DNA of 64,000 nt from NCBI GenBank assembly GCA_951802425.1, contig OX637794.1:2914001-2978000 (forward strand), in the 5' to 3' direction. A program made the position numbers and the translations under genes. The DNA is from Clavaria fumosa. Taxonomy: Eukaryota > Basidiomycota > Agaricomycetes > Agaricales > Clavariaceae. Positions 10,690 to 21,636 of the stretch are shown here, in pieces; the first letter of the stretch is position 1; each line of letters begins with the position of its first letter. The notes under the pieces are model-generated. The model was given only the letters and a program-made list of their open reading frames with translations, ran no database searches and had not been told where the DNA came from.

Positions 10690-11740
10690 AAAGTTGTAGT
10701 CTGTGTGAATCTCAAGGGCTGGCTGATGGAATCATGCTGCCACTGTGTGAGGGACTTGATGACTGCAAGCATCCCCAAATTGTAAATATCCAGCTTCTTG
10801 GACATGCAGTCTATTTCCCTGCTGCTGGTATAAAATTCCTGCTATCATGGCCTCACTGGCATCCATCTCTATCTTCCAGTGCATTCCATCTACCAGAATT
10901 GCAACTTGGGTCAAGTTCTCAAGGGCATACAATATTTGTTCTGCTGGAACAAAGTTTCAGGTCCTCATCCCTTGCTGCTTGGTCAATGGAGAGGAGCTGT
11001 GTTACATTCAGGCAAGGTGTATCAGCAAAACAGCTCAACTAAGTGTAGGTATAGACAGGTATGGACTAATATGTAACCCCAAGTTGTCTTGGGGTCCACA
11101 CTTGTCTATACCCACAATGAGCCAAGCTGTTTTGCTGATGTGGAGGCAAGAACATTAAGTGGCAAGTGGTGGGCAATTGCTTGTTTAACCACAGAGCTAC
11201 CATACTATGTACACACCTACTTATATGCATAGAGTTATATGCATCTGCTTGGTTGTCCACAGTTGGGCAGCTAGCTGTATTTCTTGGGGGCTGCTGCCTG
11301 CAGAATGCTATTCCCATCAGTGGCACACTACAAAAGGGGCTGGTAGTCATCTCCTCATCATGACATGGTGATGGTGGTACCTGCAGGGATGCAATAGAGT
11401 TTGCCAATGTTCTAACTGGCTCTGGTGTCAGTTTTCATATGGTCTGGTCATTTCCTTCCTGGTCCCATGAATGCATAGGGTTTCTGTGTAAGAAATCCTT
11501 ACAATCTGCCCACCTCCTCCAAGGGCTCATCCTCAAGACATGAACACTTTATTGCCTCCTCCACATGTTTTAAGTTGTTCTCCAGTTCCCAAGTGTCTTC
11601 TTCTGGAGTATCCCTTCCAATGCACTAGAAACTTCAGATAAGCTACAGCCACCATATCTACTGACCAGAGTGGTGATCTGTGAGATATCTGATTGCCTTG
11701 CCTTGGATGTTGAAAAGGTTACACCTACCCAAGTAGCTTA
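10690..11740 (-). pseudogene. Minus-strand chromovirus debris (RNase H and chromodomain pieces)
   Basis: On the minus strand, 10932-10732 encodes an RNase H start (KIEMDASEAMIAGILYQQQ), preceded by frame-shifted reverse transcriptase-like sequence. Farther up, 11690-11500 reads in shifting frames as a chromodomain (VHWKGYS...EDTWELENNLKHVEEAIK), followed by a purine-rich tract and TGTAAGGATTTC at about 11499, which may be the edge of an LTR. The order (chromodomain upstream of RNase H on the minus strand) is scrambled compared with an intact element, so at least two fragments or a rearrangement are involved. A hairpin MITE (11021-11139) sits inside. Confidence 0.55.
11021..11139. mobile_element. 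Hairpin MITE, imperfect palindrome
   Basis: ATCAGCAAAACAGCT at 11021 is matched in reverse complement by AGCTGTTTTGCTGAT ending at 11139. The pairing continues inward through GGTATAGACA / TGTCTATACC and CCCCAAG / CTTGGGG, so nearly all 119 bp fold into one stem. There is no coding capacity. The termini match those of the element at 61645-61773. No target duplication could be fixed because the flanking bases extend the palindrome. Confidence 0.7.
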
Positions 11741-11882
11741 TGCATTTTGCTGATAAACAGAGAATTGCATTTTCCATAGGTACGATGCAAAGCATTGTGC
11801 CTGCTGGCATTTGCTGTGCATGGAAATCCGGCAGTGCTTTTTTTTTGTGAGCCACACTCCGCTGATATGCAAAGCCATCGTG

Positions 11883-13062
11883 ATGGAAGCCCTTGCGGAC
11901 CAGCGTATCTCTTCCAGGTGCCCAACACTCATTGACTTTATCCAAAGCATTCCTCAAAATCTACTCTCGCCCTACGGTGATGCACGATATTATGACGCCC
12001 CCCACCTTGGTTGTTCGTTCGAAACGTCGTTCCACGAAACGGGAAATCTGGTCAACATGGTCTTCATCGGCCCAAGGCGCGAAACTGTGGAGAAGAATGG
12101 ACATTCCTTATTACCCGAGGTTCACATCTCTATCTTGAAGGACATTTGGCTTCGTGGCGGGCAGACGAACATCTCCGCGGAAGATATCCGTCGAATAGCG
12201 ATTGGCCTTGCTAAAGATTGGGACTATTATCCGTCTTCTCTCTTCCTCCGAGCCCACCAAACCAAATTCCAACCAGCCAGAAAGTCGGCTTCTCGCGGTT
12301 ACTGTTAGTCGGTTGCATTTTCTGATGAACGTCAATCTTATTCTCTGCTCCAGCTTCTGTGCGTAGTGGGACGAGCAAGTCCAGGTGCCCAACGTTGATC
12401 TCGTTCGTGAGACGGCTGCCTCGCAGCCTCATCATCCCTTACGAGGGAGGTGATAAAAACGATACCTCATGCGACAGGGGCAATGTCATTCGCTTTTATG
12501 AAGACGGCAGCGGCTGTTCTTTCAGAATGGAGTCGCTTCCTACCAACAAAAGCGTCACAATGATATTCGAAGGCCCTGCCATGGAGGCAGTCGTGCGGAG
12601 CGGACAGACGTTTATTCCTCAGGTGCAGATCGCAATATCAAAGGATGTTTGGAGTCTCCCAGGCCCTCAGCAAAAACTCAAGGCGGATGATATCCGTGAC
12701 CTTGCGGTCGCGTTGGCTTCCGAATGGGAACATGCACCATCTACGTTGGAAATTACTCCATTGTGGGACCCAGAAGCGTTTTTCGGCAATGCTGGCACGT
12801 ACCAGACTGGTCGTGGTATGATACATCCCTGTTTGTTTTCCATTGCGCCGTCTGACGCATTGTATCAGGTAGGCGTTCCAAAGGAGGTAGCTTCAACACA
12901 ACAGAAGACCCCGAGGAATCTAGTAAGCTTGTCTCCTGGTGTATTCACTGTTTCTTACTTTTACTCCAGTTGGATCGATACAAGAAGAAGATATATCCGA
13001 CTCTAGCTTCTAATCAAATGGTCATCAGGCTGGTGGGAGTCTTATGCTGGTTCGTACACTAG
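11883..13062 (+). CDS. Unrecognised protein with two tandem copies of one ~110-residue domain
   Basis: I do not recognise the family. The ATG at 11883 (MEALADQRISSRCPTL) is chosen because it enters the first domain copy directly. Exon 1 runs to 12304; an intron 12305-12352 (GTTAGT...CTCCAG) joins a second exon in frame, and a further intron 12920-12968 (GTAAGC...CTCCAG) leads to a stop at 13060-13062. Copy 1 (about 11910-12240) and copy 2 (about 12390-12745) share SRCPTLI-F...P..L..PY, a GCSF segment, V-M-F-GP..E.V, P-V-I-I-KD-W, and DIR..A..LA..W...PS. No signal peptide or membrane segment is seen. The gene lies about 120 bp right of the repeat block and is convergent with RPN7. The last exon is short and less certain. 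Confidence 0.55.
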
Positions 13063-13233
13063 ACATTTCGTTCACCGATATACGAGACATTGCCCCATCA
13101 TCAATTAGGAGAAGATTCGTCCTTGTACACAACGCCTACTATCATGTCGCCAAACATCACGAAGAGATTGACGATGCTGGAAATATGCTCTTGTGATGAT
13201 ACGGCAGTAATGACCTGAAATGTCCACACGCTA

Positions 13234-14732
13234 TTACCACAATACCTTCCCCAATCTTTGTACACTACCTAGAAGAACGTCGCCTTTTCTCACAACGCTG
13301 TCGCATTGATCATGTTTGAGGCTTGGCCGTGTGGTTTCAACAATTCCGTGCACCGCATCGATCGTGGCATGAAGTCGTGAAGAAGCGATATACTGTGAGA
13401 GTTCGCTACCACGATATATCAATACCAGCAGGTTGGAGCAGGAGTGACTGTGCCTCACTTGTCGACAAATTGTTGGCTGACGCCGAACGCTCTGCTTAGG
13501 CTGTCGAGTGTCAGGCTGCGGTAACTTTCCAGGAGTTGGCTATACGCGAGAATTCGCATCTCACGGACGTAGTAACGCGCGTGAGGGGCAAGAAGACGTG
13601 ACGGCAAGAGATATGTCTGCTCGAGTATGGCTAAAAGGGCTTAGAAGTGAGCGGCGACGACACAGGAGGAATGCGAAAATATGGAAAATGGAGATTACTG
13701 AGAACTCACACAACGCAGTGAAAAAATTGTCATATCGACATTTATACAGGTTGTGAACCAGGTCCCTTAATACAGGAAGTTCTGGGAGAGCTGCATTGAC
13801 TTCCGGGGCATCGATGATCTTTGTCTGGCTGAGCGGAGGCATCGACATGAGTAAAGCCAGGAAGAAACATCACCTTCTTCTTCAGATCGACACGCCCGAG
13901 ACTGACAGCGCCACTAATCAAGCATAGACCAACGAATTCTTCATATGAGACGAGTTCTGTTGCAACAAATGTCGAGAGCGCATCGATAAACAATTCCGAC
14001 GCTATGTGGTAAAAATAATTCAACATAGGCATCAGAGACGATGAAATACAGAGATTGCCTGCTTTAAATTGTCGAATAGACACAAGATGGAGACCGCGAT
14101 AAACCTTCAATCTATTTCGACGATCCCAGTCGCCGCCTTTGCCGATGAGCCTGCCACGTTATGCAGCGCAAAAAGAAACGCATAGAGGCGAAAGAACGTA
14201 CTCATCCGCTTTGCTGAGATACTCTCTGATTACATGGTGGTCGCCGAAGAAGAATCCAATCCGGATGAGTGTAAGCACAATGTCAATGCGCGAGCCAAGG
14301 CCTGGCGTCTTCTCAAAAGCAAGGAGTTGGGCTTCAACCGCTTGATCCTGGAACCAAGTTAATGCATCTTTCGCACCAGGGCAAGGGCGAAGGTACCTTG
14401 TGCCCAATCCGCGTCAAGTAATTTGCTCGTGCTTTCAATGCATCGCTGATTTCACTTTCACCCTCGGTCTTTTCAGCCTCTGCCAGACGTTGATCAAGCT
14501 TGTTCAACTCTGCCTCATTAATTCTTGTCATCTCGTCTAAGAGCTGTTCGTCAACTGGTAGCGCAGAAGGAGCGACAAGCCTATAATACGGCGCCATGTT
14601 GTCCGCTTTGATCCCGTCGAATAGAGCCTTCCGAGCCGCGGCATGAAGGTGAGCGAGACTAGGTTTTGTGAGAGTGAAGTAATGCTGAGGAAGAGTCAAG
14701 TTCGGGATTGGAGCTACGACCTCTTCCGACAT
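13234..14732 (-). CDS. RPN7: 26S proteasome regulatory subunit RPN7 (PSMD6)
   Basis: Encodes a PCI-domain subunit of the 19S lid, which helps hold Rpn11 and the other lid subunits in place for ubiquitin-dependent proteolysis in cytosol and nucleus. Exons on the minus strand: 14732-14397, 14347-14202, 14150-14059, 14001-13874, 13818-13710, 13630-13459 and 13405-13234. Hallmarks in order: [92 protein letters not shown], and the PCI/C-terminal segment [10 protein letters not shown]...[21 protein letters not shown]...[16 protein letters not shown]. Intron 3 (14002-14058) best fits a GC-AG border (AG|GCAATC); a GT donor a few bases on would add four residues in frame. Divergent partner is RPN6, 115 bp away. 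Confidence 0.95.
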
Positions 14733-14847
14733 GGTGGACGTAAGACAGCAGAACGACGCGTCACTGCAGTCATGTGCTGCCCGCTTTGATTGTGCTCGAC
14801 GCGCATACGCTTACACTACCTGCCTCGCCCTCATTCGTGCTGGAAAA
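14733..14847. promoter_or_regulatory. Shared 115-bp intergenic promoter of RPN7 and RPN6
   Basis: Only 115 bp separate the start codons of two divergently transcribed proteasome lid genes. The motif CGACGCG occurs twice (about 14754-14760 and 14798-14804). No TATA box is evident. That this segment drives both genes is inferred from layout. Confidence 0.6.
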
Positions 14848-16473
14848 ATGGCCAAGCCTTCTGAACTTCTTGCACAGGCGGACCAAGAAACCGCACTCAT
14901 CAGACTGGGCGAACGTTATCGTGATGAGAAGAATGCGGAAGGCGTCGCAGAAGTCCTCACTTTTTCCCGCTCGTTCATGAGCAGCGTCGCGAAGGCTAAA
15001 ACGGCTAAACTGAGTGAGTTCGTGAAGGCCGTGATGATATATTTCCTGACCACCCGGAGTCGTCTAGTTAGGACGCTCCTGGACTTCTTCATTCACATAC
15101 CCGACAGCCAACAGACCCAGATTTCCGTCCTGGTGGACAACATCAGCTGGGCTAAACGCGAGAAGAGGATATTTCTTAAGCACAGTCTCGAGACGAGATT
15201 AGTCGCGCTGTTCGTATATGAATTGAACATTGATAACGCCTTCTGACGTCCTTGCACAGGCAACTCGAGATGCACAAATACAAAGAAGCTGTGGCGTTGA
15301 TAGATAGTCTTCTGACTGAACTCAAACGGCTAGACGACAAGATGATGCTCACTGAGGTGCATCTGTTGGAGTCGAGAGTATACAGGGGTATTGGAAACCT
15401 GGCGAAAGCCAAGGCAAGCCTCTGATTTGGCCCGCTTGTTATCTCTCCTGAATTTTATGAGGCAGGCATCACTTACATCTGCCCGCACTGCAGCGAACTC
15501 AATCTACTGTCCACCTCTGCTACAGTCTGCTCTTGATCTCCAATCGGGCATCCTGCATGCTGAAGACAAAGACTATACTACCGCTTATTCGTACTTTTTC
15601 GAAGCATTTGAAGGAATGAGTAATCAAGACAGCAGAGAGGCCGGCATCGGAAGTGTCACGACTGGGCCCAGCACAAACGCCCTGGGTGCTTTGAAGTACA
15701 TGCTACTTTGCAAAATCATGCTCAATTTGGTGTGTTGTGAAATCCGTGCGACACAATTCTATCTGACGTAGGTATTAGCCAGAAGATGTGACGTCTTTGC
15801 TTTCGATAAGACTTGTGCTCAAATATGCGCAGCTCCGAGAGGTGGAATCCATGCGTGCCATTGCGCGAGCTCATCAAGAACGAAATCTCGCAGATTTTGA
15901 GAAAGCATTGCGCGACTACAAGGATGGTACGGTCACCTCGCTTCAGTGCCTATTGACTAAGCTGAGACAGCAATTTAGAATTATCAACCGATCCTACAAT
16001 ACGGTCTCATCTCGCTGCTTTATACGACACGCTTCTCGAACAAAATTTGCTGCGCATCGTCGAGCCTTACAGCGTCGTAGAGATAGACTATGTTGCGCAA
16101 CAAGTTGGGCAGGGTCGTCAGCAAGTCGAAACGAAGTACGCGACCCAGATTCTTGGAAACTGTATTTATCCTTATTCTATACGACTTCGTAGGCTTTCGC
16201 AAATGATTCTGGACAAAGTCTTCCATGGTGTTCTTGATCAGGGTCGAGGATGCTTACTTGTTTTCGATGAAACCCAGGCTGATGTGAGTATTGGTCCAAT
16301 TTCTAAATGAACATCTTCCACTGAAATTTACAGAGTGGATACGGTGCGGCCATCGAGATGCTAGAACAGGTTGGAAAAGTGGTTGACTCACTTTATGCAA
16401 AGGTAGCCATGCTTATCTATATTATAGGGCAATCTGCTAACATTCTATTGATCAGACGGTCGCCATTGCATAG
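14848..16473 (+). CDS. RPN6: 26S proteasome regulatory subunit RPN6 (PSMD11)
   Basis: PCI-domain lid subunit that clamps the 19S lid to the 20S core. Nine exons: 14848-15013, 15068-15213, about 15260-15414, 15467-15729, 15779-15926, 15979-16135, 16193-16283, 16334-16402 and 16456-16473. Family marks: [168 protein letters not shown] and a VVDSLYAK tail. Intron 3 is GC-AG (AAG|GCAAGC). The acceptor of intron 2 is ambiguous by frame. The N-terminus before [10 protein letters not shown] is only 13 residues with this start, shorter than usual (about 35-45). Confidence 0.93.
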
Positions 16474-16653
16474 CTTAGCTACAACTGTTCTGTCATAATG
16501 CATTACCGGAGTTGGAGGTGGCGAGGTCCCCAAGGCTAATGTTGATTTCATTCACATCTGATATGGTTCCCCAACTTGAAGGCTGTTGTTGATGACACAA
16601 AACAGCCGCTGATGTAAGCATCACGCGGTTCGCGGCGTTGGCGGATTCCGTCC

Positions 16654-18301
16654 ATGTCGCATTCCCCTACTCTCTCATTACCCCCATCCCCTTTGCTTTC
16701 TCTCTCGTCATTCGCCAATACATCGGTGTCTCGACTTCAATCGTTGTATTCCAACTTTTCGCGGCAGAAGCAGTCGAATCCTGATACATACCATGCCAAT
16801 GTCAGCTGGTGGCACATCGCCCTTCAAGAGTTCGTCTGGTCTGGTCTGCAGGCCACGAGTGGGCAGAGCAAACCCAACAGACTTATTCTCACTGCCGGGA
16901 GAGATCTCCTCGATGCCCTCAAGTTGCGCGGTGTGGGTAAACCACTGGGTGTCGGCAATGTGATCGTACGTGAACGTCTCTGGATTCTGTATAACATGTA
17001 AAGCTGATCTATCCCTGTCAGGCCGAGTTGGGCGTCAGGAAATCTTTCATACGTATAGATTACTTCCTCTCTTCAAAGCAGTTGATATACGATCCGGGAT
17101 GGCTAAGCGTGCGTGTCTTCGAATACGTAATTGGTAAACCTCTCTGGTGGGCGCTCGAGTCACTTGGAGTCGTGGCCGAAAACGAGGACAATCTGAAAGA
17201 AGACGACCGTCGGTGGTGGGGCAATTACGTCGTACTGCATTTGGTGGAGCGGGCGGCAGACGCCATAGAGACCAGGCAAAGGGCTAATGGCGTATCAGGG
17301 CCAAGCGGTTCACTATACACTTTTGACGGATTTCGGCGCGAGTTTCATAACGCTTTTGCACCTTGCGCAGAACTGATGACCGAACTGGACGCGAAAGTCC
17401 TCATCCGCTATCTCGAACGAGATCGAGGAGTCATAACCGTGAAGCATGACGTTCGGTCAAATTTCATGTTCTTATTCTTTGCTTTGACAAATGCTCTAGG
17501 TCATAAAATTCCTCGATGATTCAACCGGTGCAAATAAGGCAATATCCGTTGTCGATCAAGGACTACTGGAGCTCAAGTCAGCTGTTCAGGCTACTCGCTC
17601 TCAAATCAATACCATCCAGCTCAAAATGGACGAGTACGTATCAAGATCTACTCCTTGGTTCCAGTTTTCTGTTCCCATACACATCTCCCCAGACAGACAC
17701 AAGAGGCTTTACTTGCCCTTCGAGCGAGCCGAAGAACTGTCGCCTTAAGCCATTTGAGAATGAAAAAGCAGCTTGAAAACATTCTGTCGAAAAGACTCAA
17801 ATCGTTAGATACCCTTGAGGGGACTCTACTCCAAACCGAAGCCGCTGCAGGCGACATTGCCGTACGTCGAGTTGCTCGCTAGACGCGTTATCGGCTTAGT
17901 TTCAGAGGCAGATCATGAAGTCCTATGAATCCTCTACGGTGACGCTTCGAATGATACTCTCTCACCCATCACTGCAACAGGACAAAATAGACGAAACTAT
18001 GACCGCCCTAGCCCAGGCCTCGCAGGACGCTTGGGAAATAGATGAAGCAATTCGAGGATCTGTTGTGCCTGTACCTGATCTCGCGGATTTAGAGATAGGA
18101 GAAGAGCTGTCAAGCCTTGTCAGGCTCAAAGAGGACGAAAGGAGGGACCAAGAAGAGCAAGAGACCGAGATCATCATGGAACGATTAAAGGGACTAAACT
18201 ATCCGCCAGAAGGGGTAAACCAACCGCCCGATCGCGAAAAAGTGCTCGTGTCCCCCACGTGGAATGTAGCAGCTACGCGTGATTTGGTTAATGTGGACTA
18301 G
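16654..18301 (+). CDS. CHM7: CHMP7/Chm7-like ESCRT-III protein (Snf7 family)
   Basis: Likely the adaptor that recruits ESCRT-III to the nuclear envelope for resealing and pore surveillance. Exons: 16654-16965, 17022-17450, 17500-17633, 17693-17861 and 17912-18301, all joined by in-frame GT-AG introns. The N-terminal half has a winged-helix-like region (LQEFVWSGLQ, PLWWALESLGVV, RRWWGNYVVLHLVERAAD, FRREF), then DRGVITVKHD-VIKFLDD leads into a Snf7 domain with the long basic first helices (GLLELKSAVQATRSQINTIQLKMDETQEALLAL, split by an intron at the Asp-Glu) and helices LHS-type KKQLENILSKRLKSLDTLEGTLLQ. The C-terminal part is acidic (DLEIGEELSSLVRL, RRDQEEQETEIIMERLKGL), compatible with an MIM1-like helix. 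Assignment is from overall architecture; Chm7 is favoured over other Snf7 proteins by the extra N-terminal half. Confidence 0.8.
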
Positions 18302-18542
18302 TGCGTTCTCTGCATGGCTAGCAGTCCTTGCGGCACCTTTTTAATCGGAGTGTTAATTACGTAGGGGTCTTTGTCTTTACATAATTCCTGCAGCAAACGT
18401 CGCACGTGAATCAATGTGGTTCCCGGCGATACAGGAGCCTCGCTTATCAGGCGCTGATGTAGTGCGTGAACATTTGGATGCCAAGGATCATAATGCAAAT
18501 ATATAATCAAACACTCCACTTCAGGTCTCTGAGTCTTCCAGT
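18302..18542. other. Intergenic, CHM7 3' end to P450 start
   Basis: No supported gene. A 73-codon open frame on the minus strand overlaps the CHM7 stop codon and has no recognisable features. Confidence 0.4.
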
Positions 18543-20904
18543 ATGTCCTCTCTGCATAGCAACTTGATGATAGCGGTTCTCGCTATCGCCGCGTTGTTTG
18601 TGCTCAGAATTTCCTTCGCAGTCCAAAACGCATTGCGAACTCTATCGTTCGTCCCCGTCTATCATGGGTAATCTCATTGTCGGCTTCGAACTCGGATGCT
18701 TTCTAGGGATATTCCAGGTCGCCAGATCATTTGGCTCTACCCCAACCGCGCTCTCGCCGCGTTTCTCGCCTCCTTCTACCCAGGTCCAGGTAGGTTGGGG
18801 CATCTCCACTCCAGATTTGACCGTCAGTGGTGCTTCACTGGCTTGCGGGACCCGCTTTAAACATATAAATCAGTGTACAAGCAGTACGGGTCCACGATCC
18901 TGTCGTCGGTGGTCTTGTGGCAAGCTATACCCGTATTTTGGATCGCAGATGCAGACGCGATTCAGATCATGAATGCCAACAGGCACGCTTTTGGCAAGGA
19001 CACTGAGGGGGTGCGTTTTTCAACGACCTTGAAAGGATGGGGTGGCTTGGATTCACCGCACCTTGTTCACAGCTCGAAATGGTTAATTTATTTGGCCCAA
19101 ACGTGCTTAGCGCGGACGGGCCTCTTTGGAGGCACTATCGTAATGTTGCGAAACCTTCATTCTCGGAAGTTCGTCATATCTTTGGGCCGTCTTGCTTCGT
19201 TGGGACTGGCTCACCTTCTGGACAGTCAAACTTGGCACTCGTGTGGTCGAAGAGTGTACGTATTGTCGCTGAATGGTTCGCCTACCTCCAAAAGCTACAG
19301 AAACCCGGCGACGACAGCGTCACACTGGAACTTTCACCTGAATTTGACCGGGTTCGTGCTGCTGCCGCGTGTACAAACCGCACCGTGACGTCGAAGAAAC
19401 CTGATTGTTCCTGCTAGTTGGTTGTCTCAGTATTCCTCTCCGCCGCTTACGGCGTTGACGTCAATTCGATTAATTTCCCGAGCACGCGTGAAGCCGCCTA
19501 TTCACACCATGCCTCAAGGCTTACTATGCTGCTTCGTCAAGCAACCGAATCCCTTTTTCTCTATGCCTTTTGTCCTACTGCTCTTGCTACTTTTTCCTCC
19601 TATGTGCCTATTCCATTCATGTCAAGGTTCATTCGTGAGACGAACGATATTCGCGCCCAACTAAAACGTGACTTGTTGAACCTAATCAACGAGGCAAGGA
19701 ATACAGCCGCGGTCGTGGATTTAAATCTCAGGCGCAACGCTTCCCTGCTGCATACCCTTGTGTTGGCAAACATGCATGAAGACAAGCAGTTGACCGATGA
19801 GGAACTGTTGTCAAACGTCTTCGTACGTCGCACGTCCTCGATTTGGGTGGATAATCTAACACGACTTCCGTGAGGTTTTTTACCTTGGGGGTTACGGTGC
19901 GACCTTCCGTCTCTTTTTCATCGTGCTATTATTGAACTCTGTATATTCCAGACACTCTCTCCCCTACCTTGTCTCTGGCGGTTGTCATGCTTGCATTCTA
20001 TCCTGACATTCAACGTAAACTTTACGAGGAGGTCCGGTCTGTATGGCCAAATGGTTCTCCAGCAATGGGCGCGCCATCCGTACGTTGATTGATTGTAACT
20101 GAACTTGCACCTCATCTTACCCAATGAATCAAACCGCAGAGTTACAAAGAGGATTTCAACAAGCTAGTGCGTGCCGCATTACCCCTCCGTCACACGACGT
20201 CCTCACAATGGAGCCACCCTTTAGACCTACACACAAGCCGTATGCCGAGAAACGTTGCGCCTAAACCCTGTTGTCGTCATCATGGACCGCCCGGCTCTCC
20301 AAGATTATACCTTACCTGCCAAGCGATTCGTGCCGAATTCGTCTCCAACTAGCGGTGGCCAGAAGATGTTTGAGGAGATTGAAGTTCATATCCCAAAAGG
20401 CTCGCCCATCATCATAGAATTTGAAGCGGTTCACAACAACCGTGAGTGCTTTCTTTCCTTCTGATTTTCCAGTTCTGTTCATCGAGCGGTCTGTAGCGAT
20501 TCACTGGGGCGAAGATGCAGCGGAATTCAAGCCGGAACGGTTCATCGACACAGAGAATTATCGATGGCCGAGGAATGCATGTGCGCCCTTCCATTCTTAC
20601 TCCATTTGTGACCGCGAATCGTTTCATTTACTTGATCCCCCAAAAAGTCTTGGCATTCTCCTCAGGGCCGCGCCAATGCCCCGGGATGCGCTTCGGGCTC
20701 ATCGAAGCCGTCACGTTGCTCGCGAACATCGCCTACAGCTACGAGGTCGCGCTGGTGCCCGAGTACGAAAAGGAGCTCAAGAACATGGAGGCGCGCGGCG
20801 TCGGGGTGGTGGAGCGGATGCAGTGGCTGTGCGATTTCTCGCACACTCTCACGCGCAGACCTCGTCGCACCAGGGTGCGCATGCGGAGGAGGGCAGAATG
20901 TTGA
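18543..20904 (+). CDS. Cytochrome P450 monooxygenase
   Basis: Haem-thiolate monooxygenase, probably ER-anchored. The ATG at 18543 opens a hydrophobic anchor (NLMIAVLAIAALFVLRISFAV). About ten introns interrupt it. Family landmarks appear in order: KQYGSTIL and WIADADAIQIM (18870-18990), an alternative of the C-helix W..HR (GPLWRHYRNVAKPSFSE, about 19115-19165), EDKQLTDEELLSN (about 19780), an I-helix GGYDT joined across an intron (about 19880 to 19950, the usual [AG]Gx[DE]T), VMLAFYPDIQRKLYEEV, the K-helix ETLRL (ExxR, about 20250), FKPERFID (PERF, about 20530) and the haem loop FSSGPRQCPGMRFG (about 20660-20700). Convergent with an MFS transporter, suggesting but not proving a shared detoxification or secondary-metabolite role. 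Exon borders in the first kilobase are approximate. Confidence 0.88.
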
Positions 20905-21636
20905 GACCGGGGACGCTCTCTCTGAGTCTCCTGCGGTTCGCAGACCATTTCGGCGTCTTTCGCACCCCGCCCCGACTCCCTTGGATCGATTGTCTCGATG
21001 CTTGTACTCTTACGCCTGCTTCTGATCCCCTTTCTCACACGCCCATGACGCCTAGCCCTAGCGTCCATGCCGTCTAACGATTTAGTAGCTCCCTCGACAT
21101 GTTCTTCCTTCTCTCTTGATGAAGTCGTTTGAGAATCTTGCTATATGAGCCACCATCACTGTAACCGATGTATATACATGCAACAAACGAACTACTGCGT
21201 ACCCCTGCTAAGAAGAAAGCCCGAGTTTCCTTGGGTGCCTTCTGTGGGTAGCATGTCGAATATCATAAATAGGGGCGGCTTCAATTTGGGAGGAATTGCA
21301 GTCAGGGTCAACAACGAAGAGTCCTTACCGACACTAAGGTGACTTCATTTCTAGAACGCCACCAAGAAATCCAATATCAAAGCAGTGACTAACATTCAGC
21401 CCGGGTTTGGGGGGTAAATAATACTGTACAGGCAAAGGGTGTATCGAAGCGTAAATGGCGTGCAGGTTTTGGCCCTGTGATTTTTGCTCGTGAGCCGCGT
21501 ATGGTCTGGATACTTGTGGTGAAATCGTCGGTCTGTGGTTTGCTTGATGCCAAGTCGTGAACAATCTCTAGTACAAAAATTTCCTTGTCGATGGCTCTAT
21601 TCCTTCTCTTCTTTTCCTGGTTCCGTCGCCTCTGCT
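20905..21636. other. Convergent intergenic region between P450 and MFS
   Basis: 730 bp with no supported gene. Only short unrelated open frames are present; probably the two 3' untranslated regions. Confidence 0.5.

Noticed and set aside
10206..10785. Two long overlapping open frames rich in Trp, Glu and Gly
   Set aside because: They come from the purine-rich 37-bp minisatellite; the absence of C removes stop codons in that strand and the products are low-complexity.
18298..18519. 73-codon minus-strand open frame
   Set aside because: It overlaps the CHM7 stop codon and the P450 upstream region and has no recognisable motif or intron-linked partner. It is too short to support without transcripts.
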